The notes beneath the pieces were generated by a model. That model ran no database searches and was not told where the DNA came from. It saw only the letters and a program-made list of their open reading frames with translations. The position numbers and the translations under genes were made by a program. 64,000 nucleotides of DNA from Thermoproteota archaeon (lineage in GTDB: Archaea; Thermoproteota; Methanomethylicia; Methanomethylicales; Methanomethylicaceae): the NCBI GenBank assembly GCA_020832905.1, contig JAJHRG010000002.1, positions 1 through 64,000 on the forward strand, in the 5' to 3' direction. Positions 53,395 to 64,000 of this stretch are shown in pieces. Each line of letters starts with the position of its first letter. Position 1 is the first letter of the stretch.

Positions 53395-53676
53395 TGCTGC
53401 AGTTGAGGTCGAGTAAACTCCTGCGGTATAAAAGTATGAACTAATACTCTCTATAGGTGGGATGTCACTCCAAAAGAGTGATGTCCTACCTATAGAGAGT
53501 AAGTTCATGCTTCTATACCGCAGGAGAACGCAAGACCTATTACAGTTAATGCAAGGGTCCTGGTGACAGGACTGCTGACATTAACTGTAATAGGTCTTGC
53601 AAAAAAGGAGGTCAAGAAGGAAGGCCTTTATAAGGCTGTACTCTTGACCTCCTATTACTCGACCTCAACTGCAGCA
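53395..53676 (+). ncRNA. Large structured RNA, four-way junction (cloverleaf-like), family unidentified
   Basis: P1 53395-53416/53655-53676 (22 bp perfect); P2 53418-53526 (~50 bp, loop CAAAA); P3 53530-53551/53579-53600 (22 bp perfect) with inner GTCCTG-GTGA-CAGGAC; P4 53606-53617/53642-53653 (12 bp); ~44% GC vs very AT-rich flanks. Confidence 0.85.
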
Positions 53677-53679
53677 TAA

Positions 53680-53699
53680 TTTTTATTTAATTCTATCTT
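53680..53699 (+). terminator. T-rich terminator-like tract following P1 (tttttatttaattctatctt)
   Basis: T-run immediately 3' of the structured RNA; could instead be the TATA region of the downstream gene. Confidence 0.35.
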
Positions 53700-53715
53700 T
53701 TATTGTAAACAGTAT

Positions 53716-54120
53716 ATGAAATCCTTTAGATACTACTTAGAAATATTAAATGAAATAAAATCAATAATAGAAAAAATGAATTATAGTTTATCCATGGTAA
53801 TAGTTGAAGGAAGAAATGATGAAAAAGTATTAAGAGAATTTGGACTTAAAATTCCAGTATATAGATTTCGTGAAAGTGGATTACCAAATTTTGAATTTAT
53901 TGATGAAATAGCAAAAAAATTCAAAGGAAAATATATTACAATTCTTTTAGATTTTGATAAAAAAGGAAATGAAATGAGTAATTATCTCAGTAGGGAATTA
54001 GAAAGTAAAGGAGTAAAAATTGATTATTATTTTAGAAATATTTTAAGAGAACTAATGATCAAAGAGGGTATTAGACATATAGAAGAAATAATCGCAATAA
54101 AAAGAAAATCTGAAATTTAA
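53716..54120 (+). CDS. Small TOPRIM-domain protein (UPF0292 / RNase M5-like COG1658 type)
   Basis: MVIVEGRNDEKVLREF; ITILLDFDKKGNEM (TOPRIM E and DxD). Confidence 0.82.
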   Translation: MKSFRYYLEILNEIKSIIEKMNYSLSMVIVEGRNDEKVLREFGLKIPVYRFRESGLPNFEFIDEIAKKFKGKYITILLDFDKKGNEMSNYLSRELESKGVKIDYYFRNILRELMIKEGIRHIEEIIAIKRKSEI

Positions 54121-54159
54121 AAATAAAATTTAAAAATAAAAATAATTAAAAGCTAGAGT

Positions 54160-54660
54160 ATGTTTGAAAAATACGTAATAAGAGAATTTAGACCTGAGGA
54201 TTTAGATGCAGTAGTAAATATAAATAGAATTTGCTTACCTGAAAATTATCCTCCATTTTTCTTCTTAGAACATTATTATGAAAATCCAAAGATATTCTTA
54301 GTAGCTGAAATAGGAAATACTATTGTTGGATATAATATGTGTAGAATAGAATTTGGAGTTTCATATATTAGAGGAGATTTTACAAAAAAAGGTCATGTAA
54401 TATCCATAGCAGTTTTATCAGAATATAGAAGAAGAGGAATAGGATATAATTTAATGTTAGAAGCATTAAAAAGACTTAAAGAGTGTGGAGCAACAGAAGT
54501 ATACTTAGAAGTAAGAGTAAGTAATAAGCCTGCTATTGAGTTATATAGAAAATTAGGATTTAAAGCATATAAAATTATAGAAGGATATTATAGAGATGGA
54601 GAAGATGCATACTTAATGGTAAGAGATCTTATGGAAATAGGAGATCTTATAAAAAAATAA
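54160..54660 (+). CDS. GNAT N-acetyltransferase, RimI-like
   Basis: ISIAVLSEYRRRGIGYNLMLEALKRLKECGATEVYLEVRVSNKPAIELYRKLGF. Confidence 0.93.
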   Translation: MFEKYVIREFRPEDLDAVVNINRICLPENYPPFFFLEHYYENPKIFLVAEIGNTIVGYNMCRIEFGVSYIRGDFTKKGHVISIAVLSEYRRRGIGYNLMLEALKRLKECGATEVYLEVRVSNKPAIELYRKLGFKAYKIIEGYYRDGEDAYLMVRDLMEIGDLIKK

Positions 54661-54666
54661 AAAAAA

Positions 54667-54921
54667 TTATTCAAGTAACCACTTTATTGGAATATCTTGA
54701 TACCTTCCATCTGGTAGTTTTCTTCTAATAGTTATTGGTAGTACTTTTTCCTTAAGTTCTTCTTCAGCTATTTCTATAGGAGATTTTGCACTAGTCATTA
54801 TTAAAGGAGGAGCACCCATGGATATTTGTAAAGCTCTAGCACCAATTATACGTGCTTTTTCATATTTTGTTAATTTTGATGGGCCAATTATCTTTTTTTC
54901 ATTAATTACTTCCATGGTCAA
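54667..54921 (-). CDS. rpoK: RNA polymerase subunit Rpo6/RpoK
   Basis: [26 protein letters not shown]. Confidence 0.94.
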   Translation of the reverse strand: MTMEVINEKKIIGPSKLTKYEKARIIGARALQISMGAPPLIMTSAKSPIEIAEEELKEKVLPITIRRKLPDGRYQDIPIKWLLE

Positions 54922-54922
54922 G

Positions 54923-56566
54923 TTATTCAGCCGTTCCTAATTCAGTTTCTGGTTTCTTTTCTTCTTTTTCTTTTTCTTTCTCCTTCTTTGGTGGTGAAGC
55001 TGCAATTATATCATCTATCTTGAGTAGAGCAATAGCAGCTTCTGTTGCAGATTTAATAGCTTGTTTCTTTACAATAGCTGGTTCTACAATTCCTTCTTTT
55101 AGCATATCTACTACTTTTCCTGTAAAGACATTAATACCAGCATGCTTTTCTCCTCTTGCATGAGCAGCTCTTAATTCTACAATAATATCAACAGGATCAA
55201 GACCTGAGTTTTCTGCTAATGTTATTGGAATTTCCTCTAGTGCTTCAGCAAATTTCATTATAGCAAGTTGTTCTCTTCCACTAAATCCTCTAGCATATTC
55301 CTTAAGTCTCATTGCTATTTCTACTTCTGGAGCACCACCACCAGCTACAAGCCATGGCTCTTGTATTACATTTCTTACAACACATTTTGCATCATGAAGT
55401 GATCTTTCAGCTTCATCTACAAATCTATCAGATCCTCCTCTTATAAGTATTGTAACAGCTCTTGGATTCTTACAACCTTCAATAAATACCATTTTATCTT
55501 TTCCTACACGTCTTTCTTCTACAAGTTTTGCAAATCCTAAGTCTGCTGGTGTTAAGTCTTCTACATTTGTAACAATTCTTGCACCACATGCTTTTGCTAA
55601 TAGTTCTATATCAGATCTCTTAGCTCTTCTAACAGCAGCAATTCCTCTCTTTGCAAGATAGTGTTGTGCTATATCATCTATTCCTTTTTGAACTACAACA
55701 AAGTTAGCACCTACTTCAGCAATCTTATCAACCATAGCTTTTAGCATTGCTGCTTCTTCATCTAAGAATTTCTTCATTTGTTCTGGTGATGTAATATTTA
55801 TTTTAGCAGTAATTTCAGTTTTCTCTATTTCTAATGGGCAATCAAGTATTGCAATTTTTGCATTTTCAATTCTCTTTGGCATTCCAGGATGTACTATTTC
55901 TTTATCTAGTACAACTCCATGAATTAATTGAGTATCATCAATAGATTCTCCTTTCTTTTTCTCTAGTTTTATATTATCTAAATCTACTTTGAATTTTCCA
56001 TCTAGCTTTTCAGCTACAGCAATAGCTGCATCTACAACAAGTTCTGCAAGTCTTTCATAATGACCTGCAACAACACTTTTACCACTTAAAGTAGTTATAG
56101 CAGCTTCCTTAAGTTTTTGTTTATCCATTGGATCTATTTTTACTGCAATTTCATCAATAATTGAAAGAGCTTTCTCCATTGCTTTTTTATAACCTTCAAC
56201 AATAATTGTTGGATGTATTTCTTGTTCTAAAAGCTCATCAGCTTTCTTTAAAAGAGCTCCTGCAAGAATAATAGCAGTAGTAGTTCCATCACCAACTTCA
56301 GAATCCTGAGCTTTAGCAACTTCTACCATCATTTTAGCTGCAGGATGTTGTACATCCATTTCCTTTACAATAGTTGCACCATCATTAGTTATTGTTACAT
56401 CACCAAAACTACTTACAAGCATTTTATCCATTCCTTTTGGTCCTAAAGATGTTTTAATAGTTTCAGCTAATGTAATAGCTGCCATTATGTTAGCTCTTTG
56501 AGCTTCTCTACCAGTAGTTCTTGTTGTTCCTTCTTTTAATACTAAAACAGGTATTCCCTGAACCAT
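54923..56566 (-). CDS. Thermosome subunit (group II chaperonin)
   Basis: [28 protein letters not shown]. Confidence 0.97.
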   Translation of the reverse strand: MVQGIPVLVLKEGTTRTTGREAQRANIMAAITLAETIKTSLGPKGMDKMLVSSFGDVTITNDGATIVKEMDVQHPAAKMMVEVAKAQDSEVGDGTTTAIILAGALLKKADELLEQEIHPTIIVEGYKKAMEKALSIIDEIAVKIDPMDKQKLKEAAITTLSGKSVVAGHYERLAELVVDAAIAVAEKLDGKFKVDLDNIKLEKKKGESIDDTQLIHGVVLDKEIVHPGMPKRIENAKIAILDCPLEIEKTEITAKINITSPEQMKKFLDEEAAMLKAMVDKIAEVGANFVVVQKGIDDIAQHYLAKRGIAAVRRAKRSDIELLAKACGARIVTNVEDLTPADLGFAKLVEERRVGKDKMVFIEGCKNPRAVTILIRGGSDRFVDEAERSLHDAKCVVRNVIQEPWLVAGGGAPEVEIAMRLKEYARGFSGREQLAIMKFAEALEEIPITLAENSGLDPVDIIVELRAAHARGEKHAGINVFTGKVVDMLKEGIVEPAIVKKQAIKSATEAAIALLKIDDIIAASPPKKEKEKEKEEKKPETELGTAE

Positions 56567-56677
56567 ATTAAAACCACCTAGATAATTCTCGAAAAAGAAG
56601 AAGAAAGTACTTCTATATATTGCTTTCTATTTTAGATTCACATAAAAGTTTATATAGTTAGCTTAATTTTTCGAAAA

Positions 56678-58285
56678 ATGGGGGTTAATTATTTGTTAAA
56701 GAAAGTACTAATTGCTAATAGAGGAGAAATTGCTCTTAGAGTTATAAGAGCTTGTAAAGAACTTGGAATAAAGACTGTAGCAGTATACTCTGATGCAGAT
56801 GCTAATGCAAGATATGTATATTATGCAGATGAAGCATATAATATAGGTCCAGGTCCAGCATCACAAAGCTACTTAAAAATGGAGAAAATAATTGAAATTG
56901 CAAAGAAATCTGGTGCTGAAGGAATACATCCTGGTTATGGATTTCTTGCACAAAATGCAAAATTTGTAAGAATGTGTGAAGAAGCAGGTATTGAATTTAT
57001 TGGTCCAAAATCAAAAACTCAAGAACTTCTTGGAGATAAACTTGGAGCAAGAAGAACAATGAAGAAAGCAGGAATTCCAATTGTTCCTGGAGGATTAGAT
57101 CCAGTTCAAGATGAAAAAGATGCTATGCAATTAGTTGATGAAATAGGATTTCCAGTAATGGTAAAACCTGCAGGTGGAGGTGGAGGTATTGGAATGCAAG
57201 TATGTAGAAATAAAGAAGAACTTATTGAAGCTATTTCTAAAGCACAACGCTTGGCAGCATCAGCATTTGCAAGAGCAGAAGTTTATATAGAGAAATATAT
57301 TGAGAAGCCAAGACATATAGAAATTCAAATACTTGCAGATAAGAAAGGAAATGTAATATATTTAGGAGAAAGAGAATGTTCAATTCAAAGAAGACATCAG
57401 AAACTTATTGAAGAAGCTCCATCTCCAGTAATGTATGAAGATCCTGATTTAAGAAGAAGAATGGGAGAAACTGCAGTAAAAGTAGCTAAAGTTGCAGGTT
57501 ATGAAAATGCAGGAACTGTTGAGTTTTTATATTCAGAAAAAGATAAGGCATTTTACTTCTTAGAGGTAAATAGCAGATTACAAGTAGAGCATCCAGTTAC
57601 TGAGCTTGTAACTGGTATAGATATTGTAAAGGAACAATTAAAAATTGCATCAGGTGAGCCATTATCATATAAACAAGATGAAATTGAAATAAGAGGACAT
57701 GCTATGGAGTGTAGAATAAATGCTGAAGATCCATTAAATAACTTCTTACCATCTGTTGGAACTATAACCACTTATATTGAACCTGGAGGACCTGGTATTA
57801 GAGTTGATAGTGGTGTTTATGCAGGATATACTATACCACCATTCTATGATTCTCTAATAATTAAGTTATTAGCATGGGGAAGAGATAGAAATGAATGTAT
57901 TGCAAGAATGCGTCGTGCATTAGATGAATTTGTAATTGAAGGAATAAAGACTATTATACCATTCCATAAGGTAGTAATGGAAGATGAGGAATTCATAAAG
58001 GGAAGAATTCATACCGAATTCATACAAGAAAGAAATATACTAGAAAAAGTAAAACTACAATATGAAAAAGATGAAGCTTGGAGAAAAAGTAGAGAGAATA
58101 TTCTTGTTAAATTACAACCTCAAAAAGCAATAGAGGCAAAACCAGTAGAGGCAAAAGCAACTTCTATAGATAAAAAAACTGTTGCAATAGCAGCAGCTAT
58201 TGCATCATATCTTCAAAGTAAACCATCAACTTCTTCATCAATTAATCCATGGGTTTTATCAGGAAGAATTGGAAGTACAAGGTGA
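56678..58285 (+). CDS. Biotin carboxylase subunit (acetyl/propionyl-CoA carboxylase type)
   Basis: [48 protein letters not shown]. Confidence 0.95.
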   Translation: MGVNYLLKKVLIANRGEIALRVIRACKELGIKTVAVYSDADANARYVYYADEAYNIGPGPASQSYLKMEKIIEIAKKSGAEGIHPGYGFLAQNAKFVRMCEEAGIEFIGPKSKTQELLGDKLGARRTMKKAGIPIVPGGLDPVQDEKDAMQLVDEIGFPVMVKPAGGGGGIGMQVCRNKEELIEAISKAQRLAASAFARAEVYIEKYIEKPRHIEIQILADKKGNVIYLGERECSIQRRHQKLIEEAPSPVMYEDPDLRRRMGETAVKVAKVAGYENAGTVEFLYSEKDKAFYFLEVNSRLQVEHPVTELVTGIDIVKEQLKIASGEPLSYKQDEIEIRGHAMECRINAEDPLNNFLPSVGTITTYIEPGGPGIRVDSGVYAGYTIPPFYDSLIIKLLAWGRDRNECIARMRRALDEFVIEGIKTIIPFHKVVMEDEEFIKGRIHTEFIQERNILEKVKLQYEKDEAWRKSRENILVKLQPQKAIEAKPVEAKATSIDKKTVAIAAAIASYLQSKPSTSSSINPWVLSGRIGSTR

Positions 58286-58738
58286 TTAAATATCACTAAA
58301 ATAAATAAGTTTCAATTAACATTAGGAGATACAAAATATGAAATAAGTATTGAGGAAAAAGCCTATGGAATTTACAATATTAAAGTAAATGATGAAATAT
58401 ACAATATAAACATAATTGATATGCTTTCATCTACTATAGCAACTCAATCAGTAATCTCATCAGCAACTCCAGTAAGTACTCCAGTAAGTACACTAACAGG
58501 AATACCTGGTGCTACAACAGAAGTTGGTGGTGTCATAAAAGCAGCCATGCCAGGTACGGTTATGTCAATAAAGGTAAAAGTAGGTGATGTAGTAAAAGAG
58601 GGTGATGTAGTACTAACATTAGAAACTATGAAAATGGAAAATCCAATTAAAGCAACAAGAAGTGGAAAAATAAAAGAAATTAAAGTTCAGCCAGGAAAAT
58701 TTGTAAATGTTGGTGATCCTTTAATTGTTATAGAGTAG
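58286..58738 (+). CDS. Biotin carboxyl carrier protein; conserved-looking N-terminus open upstream of ATG 58421, in frame with preceding gene's TGA
   Basis: [11 protein letters not shown] biotinyl site; frame open from 58286 encoding ..[42 protein letters not shown]; possible AUC start at 58292 after GGTGA. Confidence 0.8.
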   Translation, partial: LNITKINKFQLTLGDTKYEISIEEKAYGIYNIKVNDEIYNINIIDMLSSTIATQSVISSATPVSTPVSTLTGIPGATTEVGGVIKAAMPGTVMSIKVKVGDVVKEGDVVLTLETMKMENPIKATRSGKIKEIKVQPGKFVNVGDPLIVIE

Positions 58739-58746
58739 GTGAGATA

Positions 58747-60312
58747 ATGTCTTTAGTTGAAAAGTTTAAAGAACTAGAAGAAAAAAGAGCTATAGCAAAA
58801 CTTGGTGGTGGACAAGAGGCAATAGAAAAACAACATAAAGCTGGAAAACTTACAGCACGTGAAAGAATTGAACTATTATTAGATCCTGGAAGTTTTGTAG
58901 AAATAGATACATTTGTAGTTCATAGATGTTATGATTTTGGAATGGAAAAAAGAAGAGTATTTGGAGATGGAGTTATAGCAGGATATGGAACAATAAATGG
59001 AAGAAAAGTCTTTGTTTATGCTCAAGACTTTACATTCATGGGTGGATCTTTAGGTGAAATGCATGCTAAGAAAATAACAAAAGTTCAAGATTTAGCACTT
59101 AAAGCAGGAGTACCAATTATTGGTCTTAATGACTCAGGAGGAGCAAGAATTCAAGAAGGTATAGCTTCACTAGCAGGTTATGGTGAAATATTTTATAGAA
59201 ATGTAATGGCATCTGGAGTAATTCCACAAATAGTTGCAATTATGGGACCATGTGCTGGAGGAGCTGTATATTCACCAGCACTTGCAGATTTTATAATAAT
59301 GGTAAGAAAGACAAGTTACATGTTCATAACAGGTCCAAAAGTTGTTAAAGCAGCTATTGGAGAAGATGTAACTTTTGAAACACTTGGAGGAGCTGATGCT
59401 CATGCAAAATTAAGTGGTGTAGCACACTTTGCAGTAGATAATGATGAAGAGTGTATTAATTTAATTAAGAAATTATTAAGCTACTTACCATCAAATAATA
59501 TGGAAGATCCACCAGTTGTAGAAACTGGAGATCCACCAGATAGAATGGATGAAGAATTAAATGAAATAGTACCAGCAGATCCAAAGAAGCCATATGATGT
59601 ACGTGATGTAATAAATAGAGTATTTGATAGAGGAACATTTCTTGAAATACAAAGTCAATTTGCACCTAATGCAGTTATAGGTTTTGCAAGACTTAATGGT
59701 AGAGTTGTTGGTGTTGTAGCAAATCAGCCTATGGTATATGCTGGTTGTCTTGATATTGATTCTTCTGATAAAATTGCAAGATTTGTAAGAACATGTGATG
59801 CTTTTAATATACCATTAGTTACATTTGTTGATGTTCCTGGTTATTTACCTGGAACAAAACAAGAACATGGAGGAGTAATAAGACATGGTGCAAAGGTAAT
59901 ATTTGCATATTCAGAAGCTACTGTTCCAAAATTAACAGTAATACTAAGAAAAGCATATGGTGGAGGATATATTGCTATGTGTAGTAAACATCTTGGTGCT
60001 GATTTTGTATTTGCATGGCCAACTGCAGAAATTGCAGTTATGGGACCTGAAGGAGCTATTGAAATAATTCATAAAAGTGAATTAATGAAAGCAAAAACTC
60101 CTGAAGAAGTAAAGGAAATTACAGATAGATTAGTAGCAGAATATAGAAGTAAATTTGCAAATCCATATGTTGCAGCAAATCTTGGATATGTAGATCAAGT
60201 AATATTACCAAAAGAAACAAGACCAATGCTAATTAAGGCATTAGAAGCAATAGGTACAAAAAGAGAAATTCAACCAAGACCACCCAGAAAACATGGAAAT
60301 ATACCTGTATAA
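58747..60312 (+). CDS. Carboxyltransferase subunit (propionyl-/methylmalonyl-CoA type)
   Basis: [49 protein letters not shown]. Confidence 0.94.
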   Translation: MSLVEKFKELEEKRAIAKLGGGQEAIEKQHKAGKLTARERIELLLDPGSFVEIDTFVVHRCYDFGMEKRRVFGDGVIAGYGTINGRKVFVYAQDFTFMGGSLGEMHAKKITKVQDLALKAGVPIIGLNDSGGARIQEGIASLAGYGEIFYRNVMASGVIPQIVAIMGPCAGGAVYSPALADFIIMVRKTSYMFITGPKVVKAAIGEDVTFETLGGADAHAKLSGVAHFAVDNDEECINLIKKLLSYLPSNNMEDPPVVETGDPPDRMDEELNEIVPADPKKPYDVRDVINRVFDRGTFLEIQSQFAPNAVIGFARLNGRVVGVVANQPMVYAGCLDIDSSDKIARFVRTCDAFNIPLVTFVDVPGYLPGTKQEHGGVIRHGAKVIFAYSEATVPKLTVILRKAYGGGYIAMCSKHLGADFVFAWPTAEIAVMGPEGAIEIIHKSELMKAKTPEEVKEITDRLVAEYRSKFANPYVAANLGYVDQVILPKETRPMLIKALEAIGTKREIQPRPPRKHGNIPV

Positions 60313-60406
60313 TTACTTTCTTTTTTAATTTTATAATTATATATAATTATAAAATTACCAAAATTTATTTTTATAATCGTAAAACATTTAGTTAATGGTG
60401 AAGTAA

Positions 60407-62758
60407 GTGTCTTCCTTTAAGTATATTATTCCATTTGAAAAATTAAGAAAAGAAGATGTTAAAATTGTTGGAGGAAAAAATGCAAACTTAGGAGAATTAA
60501 TTTCTATTGGAATACCTGTACCTCCAGGTTTTGCTATAACTGCTGAAGCCTATAAATTACATATAGAAAGAAATAATTTAGTCGATAAAATTTCCAATAT
60601 ATTATCTAATTTAGATATAATGGATAGTACTGCATTAGAAAATGCTTCTAAGAAGATAAGAGAGATAATAGAAAGTGGTGAAATTCCTGAGGAAGTTAAA
60701 ACTGAAATTTTAGAAGCATATAGAGAATTAGGTAGAAAAGTAGGAAAAGTAAATCCAGTAGTTGCAGTAAGAAGTAGTGCGACAGCTGAAGATTTACCAA
60801 CTGCAAGTTTTGCAGGTCAGCAAGAAACATATTTATTTGTAGAAGGTGAAGAAGAATTACTAAAATATGTTAAAAAATGTTTTTCTTCATTATATACTCC
60901 AAGAGCTATTGCTTATAGAAGAGCTAAGGGATTTGATGATAGAAAAGTCTATTTAAGTGTTGGAGTTCAAAAAATGATAAATAGTAAAGCATCAGGTGTA
61001 ATGTTTACACTAGATCCTGTAACTGGAGATAGAGATGTTATAGTAATAGAGGGAACTTTTGGTATTGGAGAAACAATAGTACAAGGAAGAGTTAGACCAG
61101 ATCAATTTGTAGTAGATAAGAAGAACTTAACAATAATAAGAGAAGTTATTTCTCAAAAATCTAGAATGAGTATTAGATCTCAAGAAGGAGGAATAAAAGA
61201 AATACCAGTTCCTGAAGATATGAGAGAAAGACCTTGTTTAACAAAAGATCAAGTAATAATACTTGCAAAATATGGATTAGAAATAGAAAAACATTATGGA
61301 GTACCAATGGATATAGAGTGGGCTTTAGATTCTGATGAGAATAAACTTTACATATTACAAGCTAGACCTGAAACTGTATGGTCTCAAAAAGGTAAATTAA
61401 AAGAAGAGAAAATGATAATAGCTAAACCAATTTTAAAGGGTTTACCTGCTTCTCCAGGAATAGCATCAGGAAGAGCAAGAGTTATAATTGATGTAAAGGA
61501 TATAGGAGAATTTCAGCATGGTGAAATCCTAGTAACTCATATGACATCTCCAGATTGGGGACCTGCTATAAGAAAAGCAAAAGCAATAGTAACTGATAGT
61601 GGAGGAATAACTTGTCATGCTGCTATAGTAAGTAGAGAACTTGGAATTCCATGTATTGTAGGAACAAATAATGCAACTTCTGTAATTAAAACAGGTCAAA
61701 TTATAACTGTAGATGCTACTCATGGAGTTGTTTATGAGGGTGATGTAATACCTAAAGAGGAAAAACCTATACCTACAGCTATATCATTACCTATATCTGA
61801 TCTTTATCCAGTAACAGCTACAAAAATCTACATGAATTTAGGAGAGCCTTCAGTAATAGAAAAATACAAAGATTTACCATTTGATGGAATTGGATTAATG
61901 CGTATTGAATTTATAATTGCAGACATAATAGGAGAACATCCATTATATCTAATAGAAAGAAAAGAAGAAAGAAAATTTGTAGAAAAACTTGCTGAAGGAA
62001 TAGCACAAGTTGCTAGAGCTATATTTCCAAGACCTGTTATAGTAAGATTTAGTGATTTTAAAACAAATGAATATAGACAATTAAAAGGTGGAGAAAAATA
62101 TGAACCTAAAGAAAACAATCCAATGATTGGATGGAGAGGAGTAAGTAGATATATATCATCAATTTATGAACCTGCTTTTAGACTTGAATGTCAAGCAATA
62201 AAGTATGTAAGAGATGTTCTTGGATTAAAAAATGTTCATGTAATGCTTCCATTTGTAAGAACAACATGGGAAGTTGAAAAATGTCTTAACATAATGAAAA
62301 GTGAAGGATTAGAAAGAAGTAGAGATTTTAAAGTATGGCTAATGGCAGAGATTCCATCAATAATATTTATGGCAGATGAATTTTCAAAACTTTGTGATGG
62401 ATTTAGTATAGGAAGTAATGATTTAACTCAATTAATATTAGGAGTAGATAGAGATTCTCCTGTACTTCCATCTCAAGATCCTCGTTATTTTGATGAAAGA
62501 GATCCTGCTGTTTTAAGAGCAATTTCACATTTAATAAAAGTAGCTCATGAAAATGGAGCAACTGTAAGTATATGTGGTCAGGGACCAAGTGTATATCCTG
62601 AGCTTACAGAATTTCTTGTAAGAATGGGAATTGATAGTATAAGTGTAAATCCAGATGCTGTAATATGGACAAGAAAATTAGTTGCAAGTATAGAAAGAAA
62701 AATAATACTTGAAAAAATATCAAAAATTAATGAAAAAGAATGGAAATTAAGATTTTAA
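60407..62758 (+). CDS. ppsA: Phosphoenolpyruvate synthase; GTG start
   Basis: [68 protein letters not shown]. Confidence 0.96.
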   Translation: MSSFKYIIPFEKLRKEDVKIVGGKNANLGELISIGIPVPPGFAITAEAYKLHIERNNLVDKISNILSNLDIMDSTALENASKKIREIIESGEIPEEVKTEILEAYRELGRKVGKVNPVVAVRSSATAEDLPTASFAGQQETYLFVEGEEELLKYVKKCFSSLYTPRAIAYRRAKGFDDRKVYLSVGVQKMINSKASGVMFTLDPVTGDRDVIVIEGTFGIGETIVQGRVRPDQFVVDKKNLTIIREVISQKSRMSIRSQEGGIKEIPVPEDMRERPCLTKDQVIILAKYGLEIEKHYGVPMDIEWALDSDENKLYILQARPETVWSQKGKLKEEKMIIAKPILKGLPASPGIASGRARVIIDVKDIGEFQHGEILVTHMTSPDWGPAIRKAKAIVTDSGGITCHAAIVSRELGIPCIVGTNNATSVIKTGQIITVDATHGVVYEGDVIPKEEKPIPTAISLPISDLYPVTATKIYMNLGEPSVIEKYKDLPFDGIGLMRIEFIIADIIGEHPLYLIERKEERKFVEKLAEGIAQVARAIFPRPVIVRFSDFKTNEYRQLKGGEKYEPKENNPMIGWRGVSRYISSIYEPAFRLECQAIKYVRDVLGLKNVHVMLPFVRTTWEVEKCLNIMKSEGLERSRDFKVWLMAEIPSIIFMADEFSKLCDGFSIGSNDLTQLILGVDRDSPVLPSQDPRYFDERDPAVLRAISHLIKVAHENGATVSICGQGPSVYPELTEFLVRMGIDSISVNPDAVIWTRKLVASIERKIILEKISKINEKEWKLRF

Positions 62759-64000
62759 TATTGAAATTATCTTTTTTCTAAATATTATTATTACTATAAT
62801 CAAAATTATAATTGCTATAGTTATTGGTAGTATAATTTCACTAGTAGATTTTTCACTTATATTAATTGATGATATAATAGTTTTTGAAAGTATTCTCTCA
62901 TCTTGAGTCCAAGTAATTTCAATATCTACTTTTTGTTCTCCTGGATTTACTTTATTATCTATATCAACTTCCATCATTACAATTTTCTTACTTCCACTTG
63001 GAATATCTCCAAGTAATGATGATGTAGATCCTGATATATATGGTGAAATTACTGAAATTCTAACATTTTTTGCAGTTACATTACCTAAATTATTAATTTC
63101 TATTATTAATTTTGCATTTCTAGTACCAGGGAAGACTTCTCGATCAAAGTATATTTTTTCTATAGAAAGCTCAGCTTTTTCAGATATGGATAAAGGTAAT
63201 GTTGTTGAATAGTTTTCATTTCTTGTGGTTATAGTTATAGGTATTTCATAATATCCTGGTTTTGCATTTTCATCTATATCTATTAAGAAATAAACATTAA
63301 TACTTCCACCTACAGATAAAAATGGTATTTTTATACGATCTGAACCAATATATGATGGCTTAATTATATTTTCTATACTTCCAAGAGTTATGCTAATATC
63401 TTGTGCTGTATAATTTCCATTATTTACTATTACACATGATGCTTTAACTACTTTATCTCCTGGAAATACAGGAGATGGAATATATATCACATTAGATATT
63501 GATATTGATGATGTCCCTTTTAATTCAAATCCTATTGTTGTAGTATATGAATATTTATTATTTAAATCATCTTCAAAATTTATATTTAAATATAAAGGTA
63601 TTGCACCATAGACATTTGGTTGAATAAAAACATTTTTTTCAATTTTCCAAGATTCATTTGGTTTTAATTCTTCTTTATAATCCCATCCATCACCTACAAT
63701 TATGGCTATTTGAGGAGATTGTGATGCTAAATTTGTACTAATATGTTTTGCTTCTTTTTTTCCTATATTTGTTAAAATAATAACAATTTTATTAACAGAG
63801 TTAGGAGTTAACTCATTACTTTCTGTACTAACTTTAATTATTGGTCTTGGTTCTTCTTCGCTCATTAATCCTATATTCAAAGAATCTTGATATTGTGAAT
63901 TTCTTTCATCATAATAGCTCATATCAATATGTAAAGGTAAACTTCCATAGGTTTTAGGTTCTAAATATAATGATAAAGGAATTACTATTTTTTCATTTCT
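62747..64000 (-). CDS. CARDB-like repeat, C-terminally membrane-anchored surface protein; N-terminus beyond window
   Basis: Repeated NxGxxxAkNVxI pattern; C-terminal TM; frame open to 64000 ([34 protein letters not shown]..). Confidence 0.75.
   Translation of the reverse strand, partial: RNEKIVIPLSLYLEPKTYGSLPLHIDMSYYDERNSQYQDSLNIGLMSEEEPRPIIKVSTESNELTPNSVNKIVIILTNIGKKEAKHISTNLASQSPQIAIIVGDGWDYKEELKPNESWKIEKNVFIQPNVYGAIPLYLNINFEDDLNNKYSYTTTIGFELKGTSSISISNVIYIPSPVFPGDKVVKASCVIVNNGNYTAQDISITLGSIENIIKPSYIGSDRIKIPFLSVGGSINVYFLIDIDENAKPGYYEIPITITTRNENYSTTLPLSISEKAELSIEKIYFDREVFPGTRNAKLIIEINNLGNVTAKNVRISVISPYISGSTSSLLGDIPSGSKKIVMMEVDIDNKVNPGEQKVDIEITWTQDERILSKTIISSINISEKSTSEIILPITIAIIILIIVIIIFRKKIISILKS

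Noticed and set aside
53552-53578. GCUGA in P3 internal loop as a kink-turn / box D element
   Set aside because: The opposite strand CAAG lacks the GA needed for tandem sheared G.A pairs, and no box C (RUGAUGA) is present
53395-53676. Structured island as SRP 7S RNA or RNase P RNA
   Set aside because: No SRP54-binding GGAA/GNAR helix 8 motif with its conserved internal loop, no rod-like 5/6/8 arrangement, and no RNase P CR-I/CR-V consensus; four long arms off one junction do not fit either
53395-53676. Structured island as MITE or transposon with 22-bp TIRs
   Set aside because: No convincing target-site duplication in flanks (..TATAT / TAATT..); internal arms, G.U strand polarity and a GNRA loop favour RNA; not fully excluded without copy-number search

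Overview
The window is a very AT-rich archaeal chromosome segment. RadA, TFB, thermosome, RpoK, aIF1, deoxyhypusine synthase, form III RuBisCO and Sep-tRNA:Cys-tRNA synthase support this; a Thermoproteota/TACK-like affiliation is likely but not proven here. It is densely coded. I see two tRNA genes (Gln-CTG and Cys-GCA, both with encoded CCA) and no rRNA, CRISPR array or recognisable transposon. The most striking feature is in the gap 53227-53715. A 282-nt GC-rich island (about 44% G+C by hand count, in very AT-rich flanks) folds into an almost fully paired four-way-junction RNA. It has a perfect 22-bp closing stem, a ~50-bp hairpin, a perfect 22-bp stem capped by a GUGA (GNRA) hairpin, and a 12-bp fourth arm. 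Wobble polarity (six G.U pairs on the + strand versus one on the - strand), the GNRA loop, an upstream TATA-like box and a downstream T-run all indicate a +-strand ncRNA. It does not match SRP RNA, RNase P RNA, rRNA, tRNA or box C/D / H/ACA hallmarks. It lies directly upstream of a TOPRIM (RNase M5-like) gene. Other leads are: tRNA-Cys, a 57-aa ORF and SepCysS in a row; a biotin carboxylase and BCCP in one frame separated only by a UGA; a T8 frameshift before an ABC permease; small ORFs missing from the track; a membrane-anchored LAGLIDADG-like protein; a Cas2-like fusion; and a NosL-like/ABC cluster. All assignments come from reading the sequence by eye; no database search was run.
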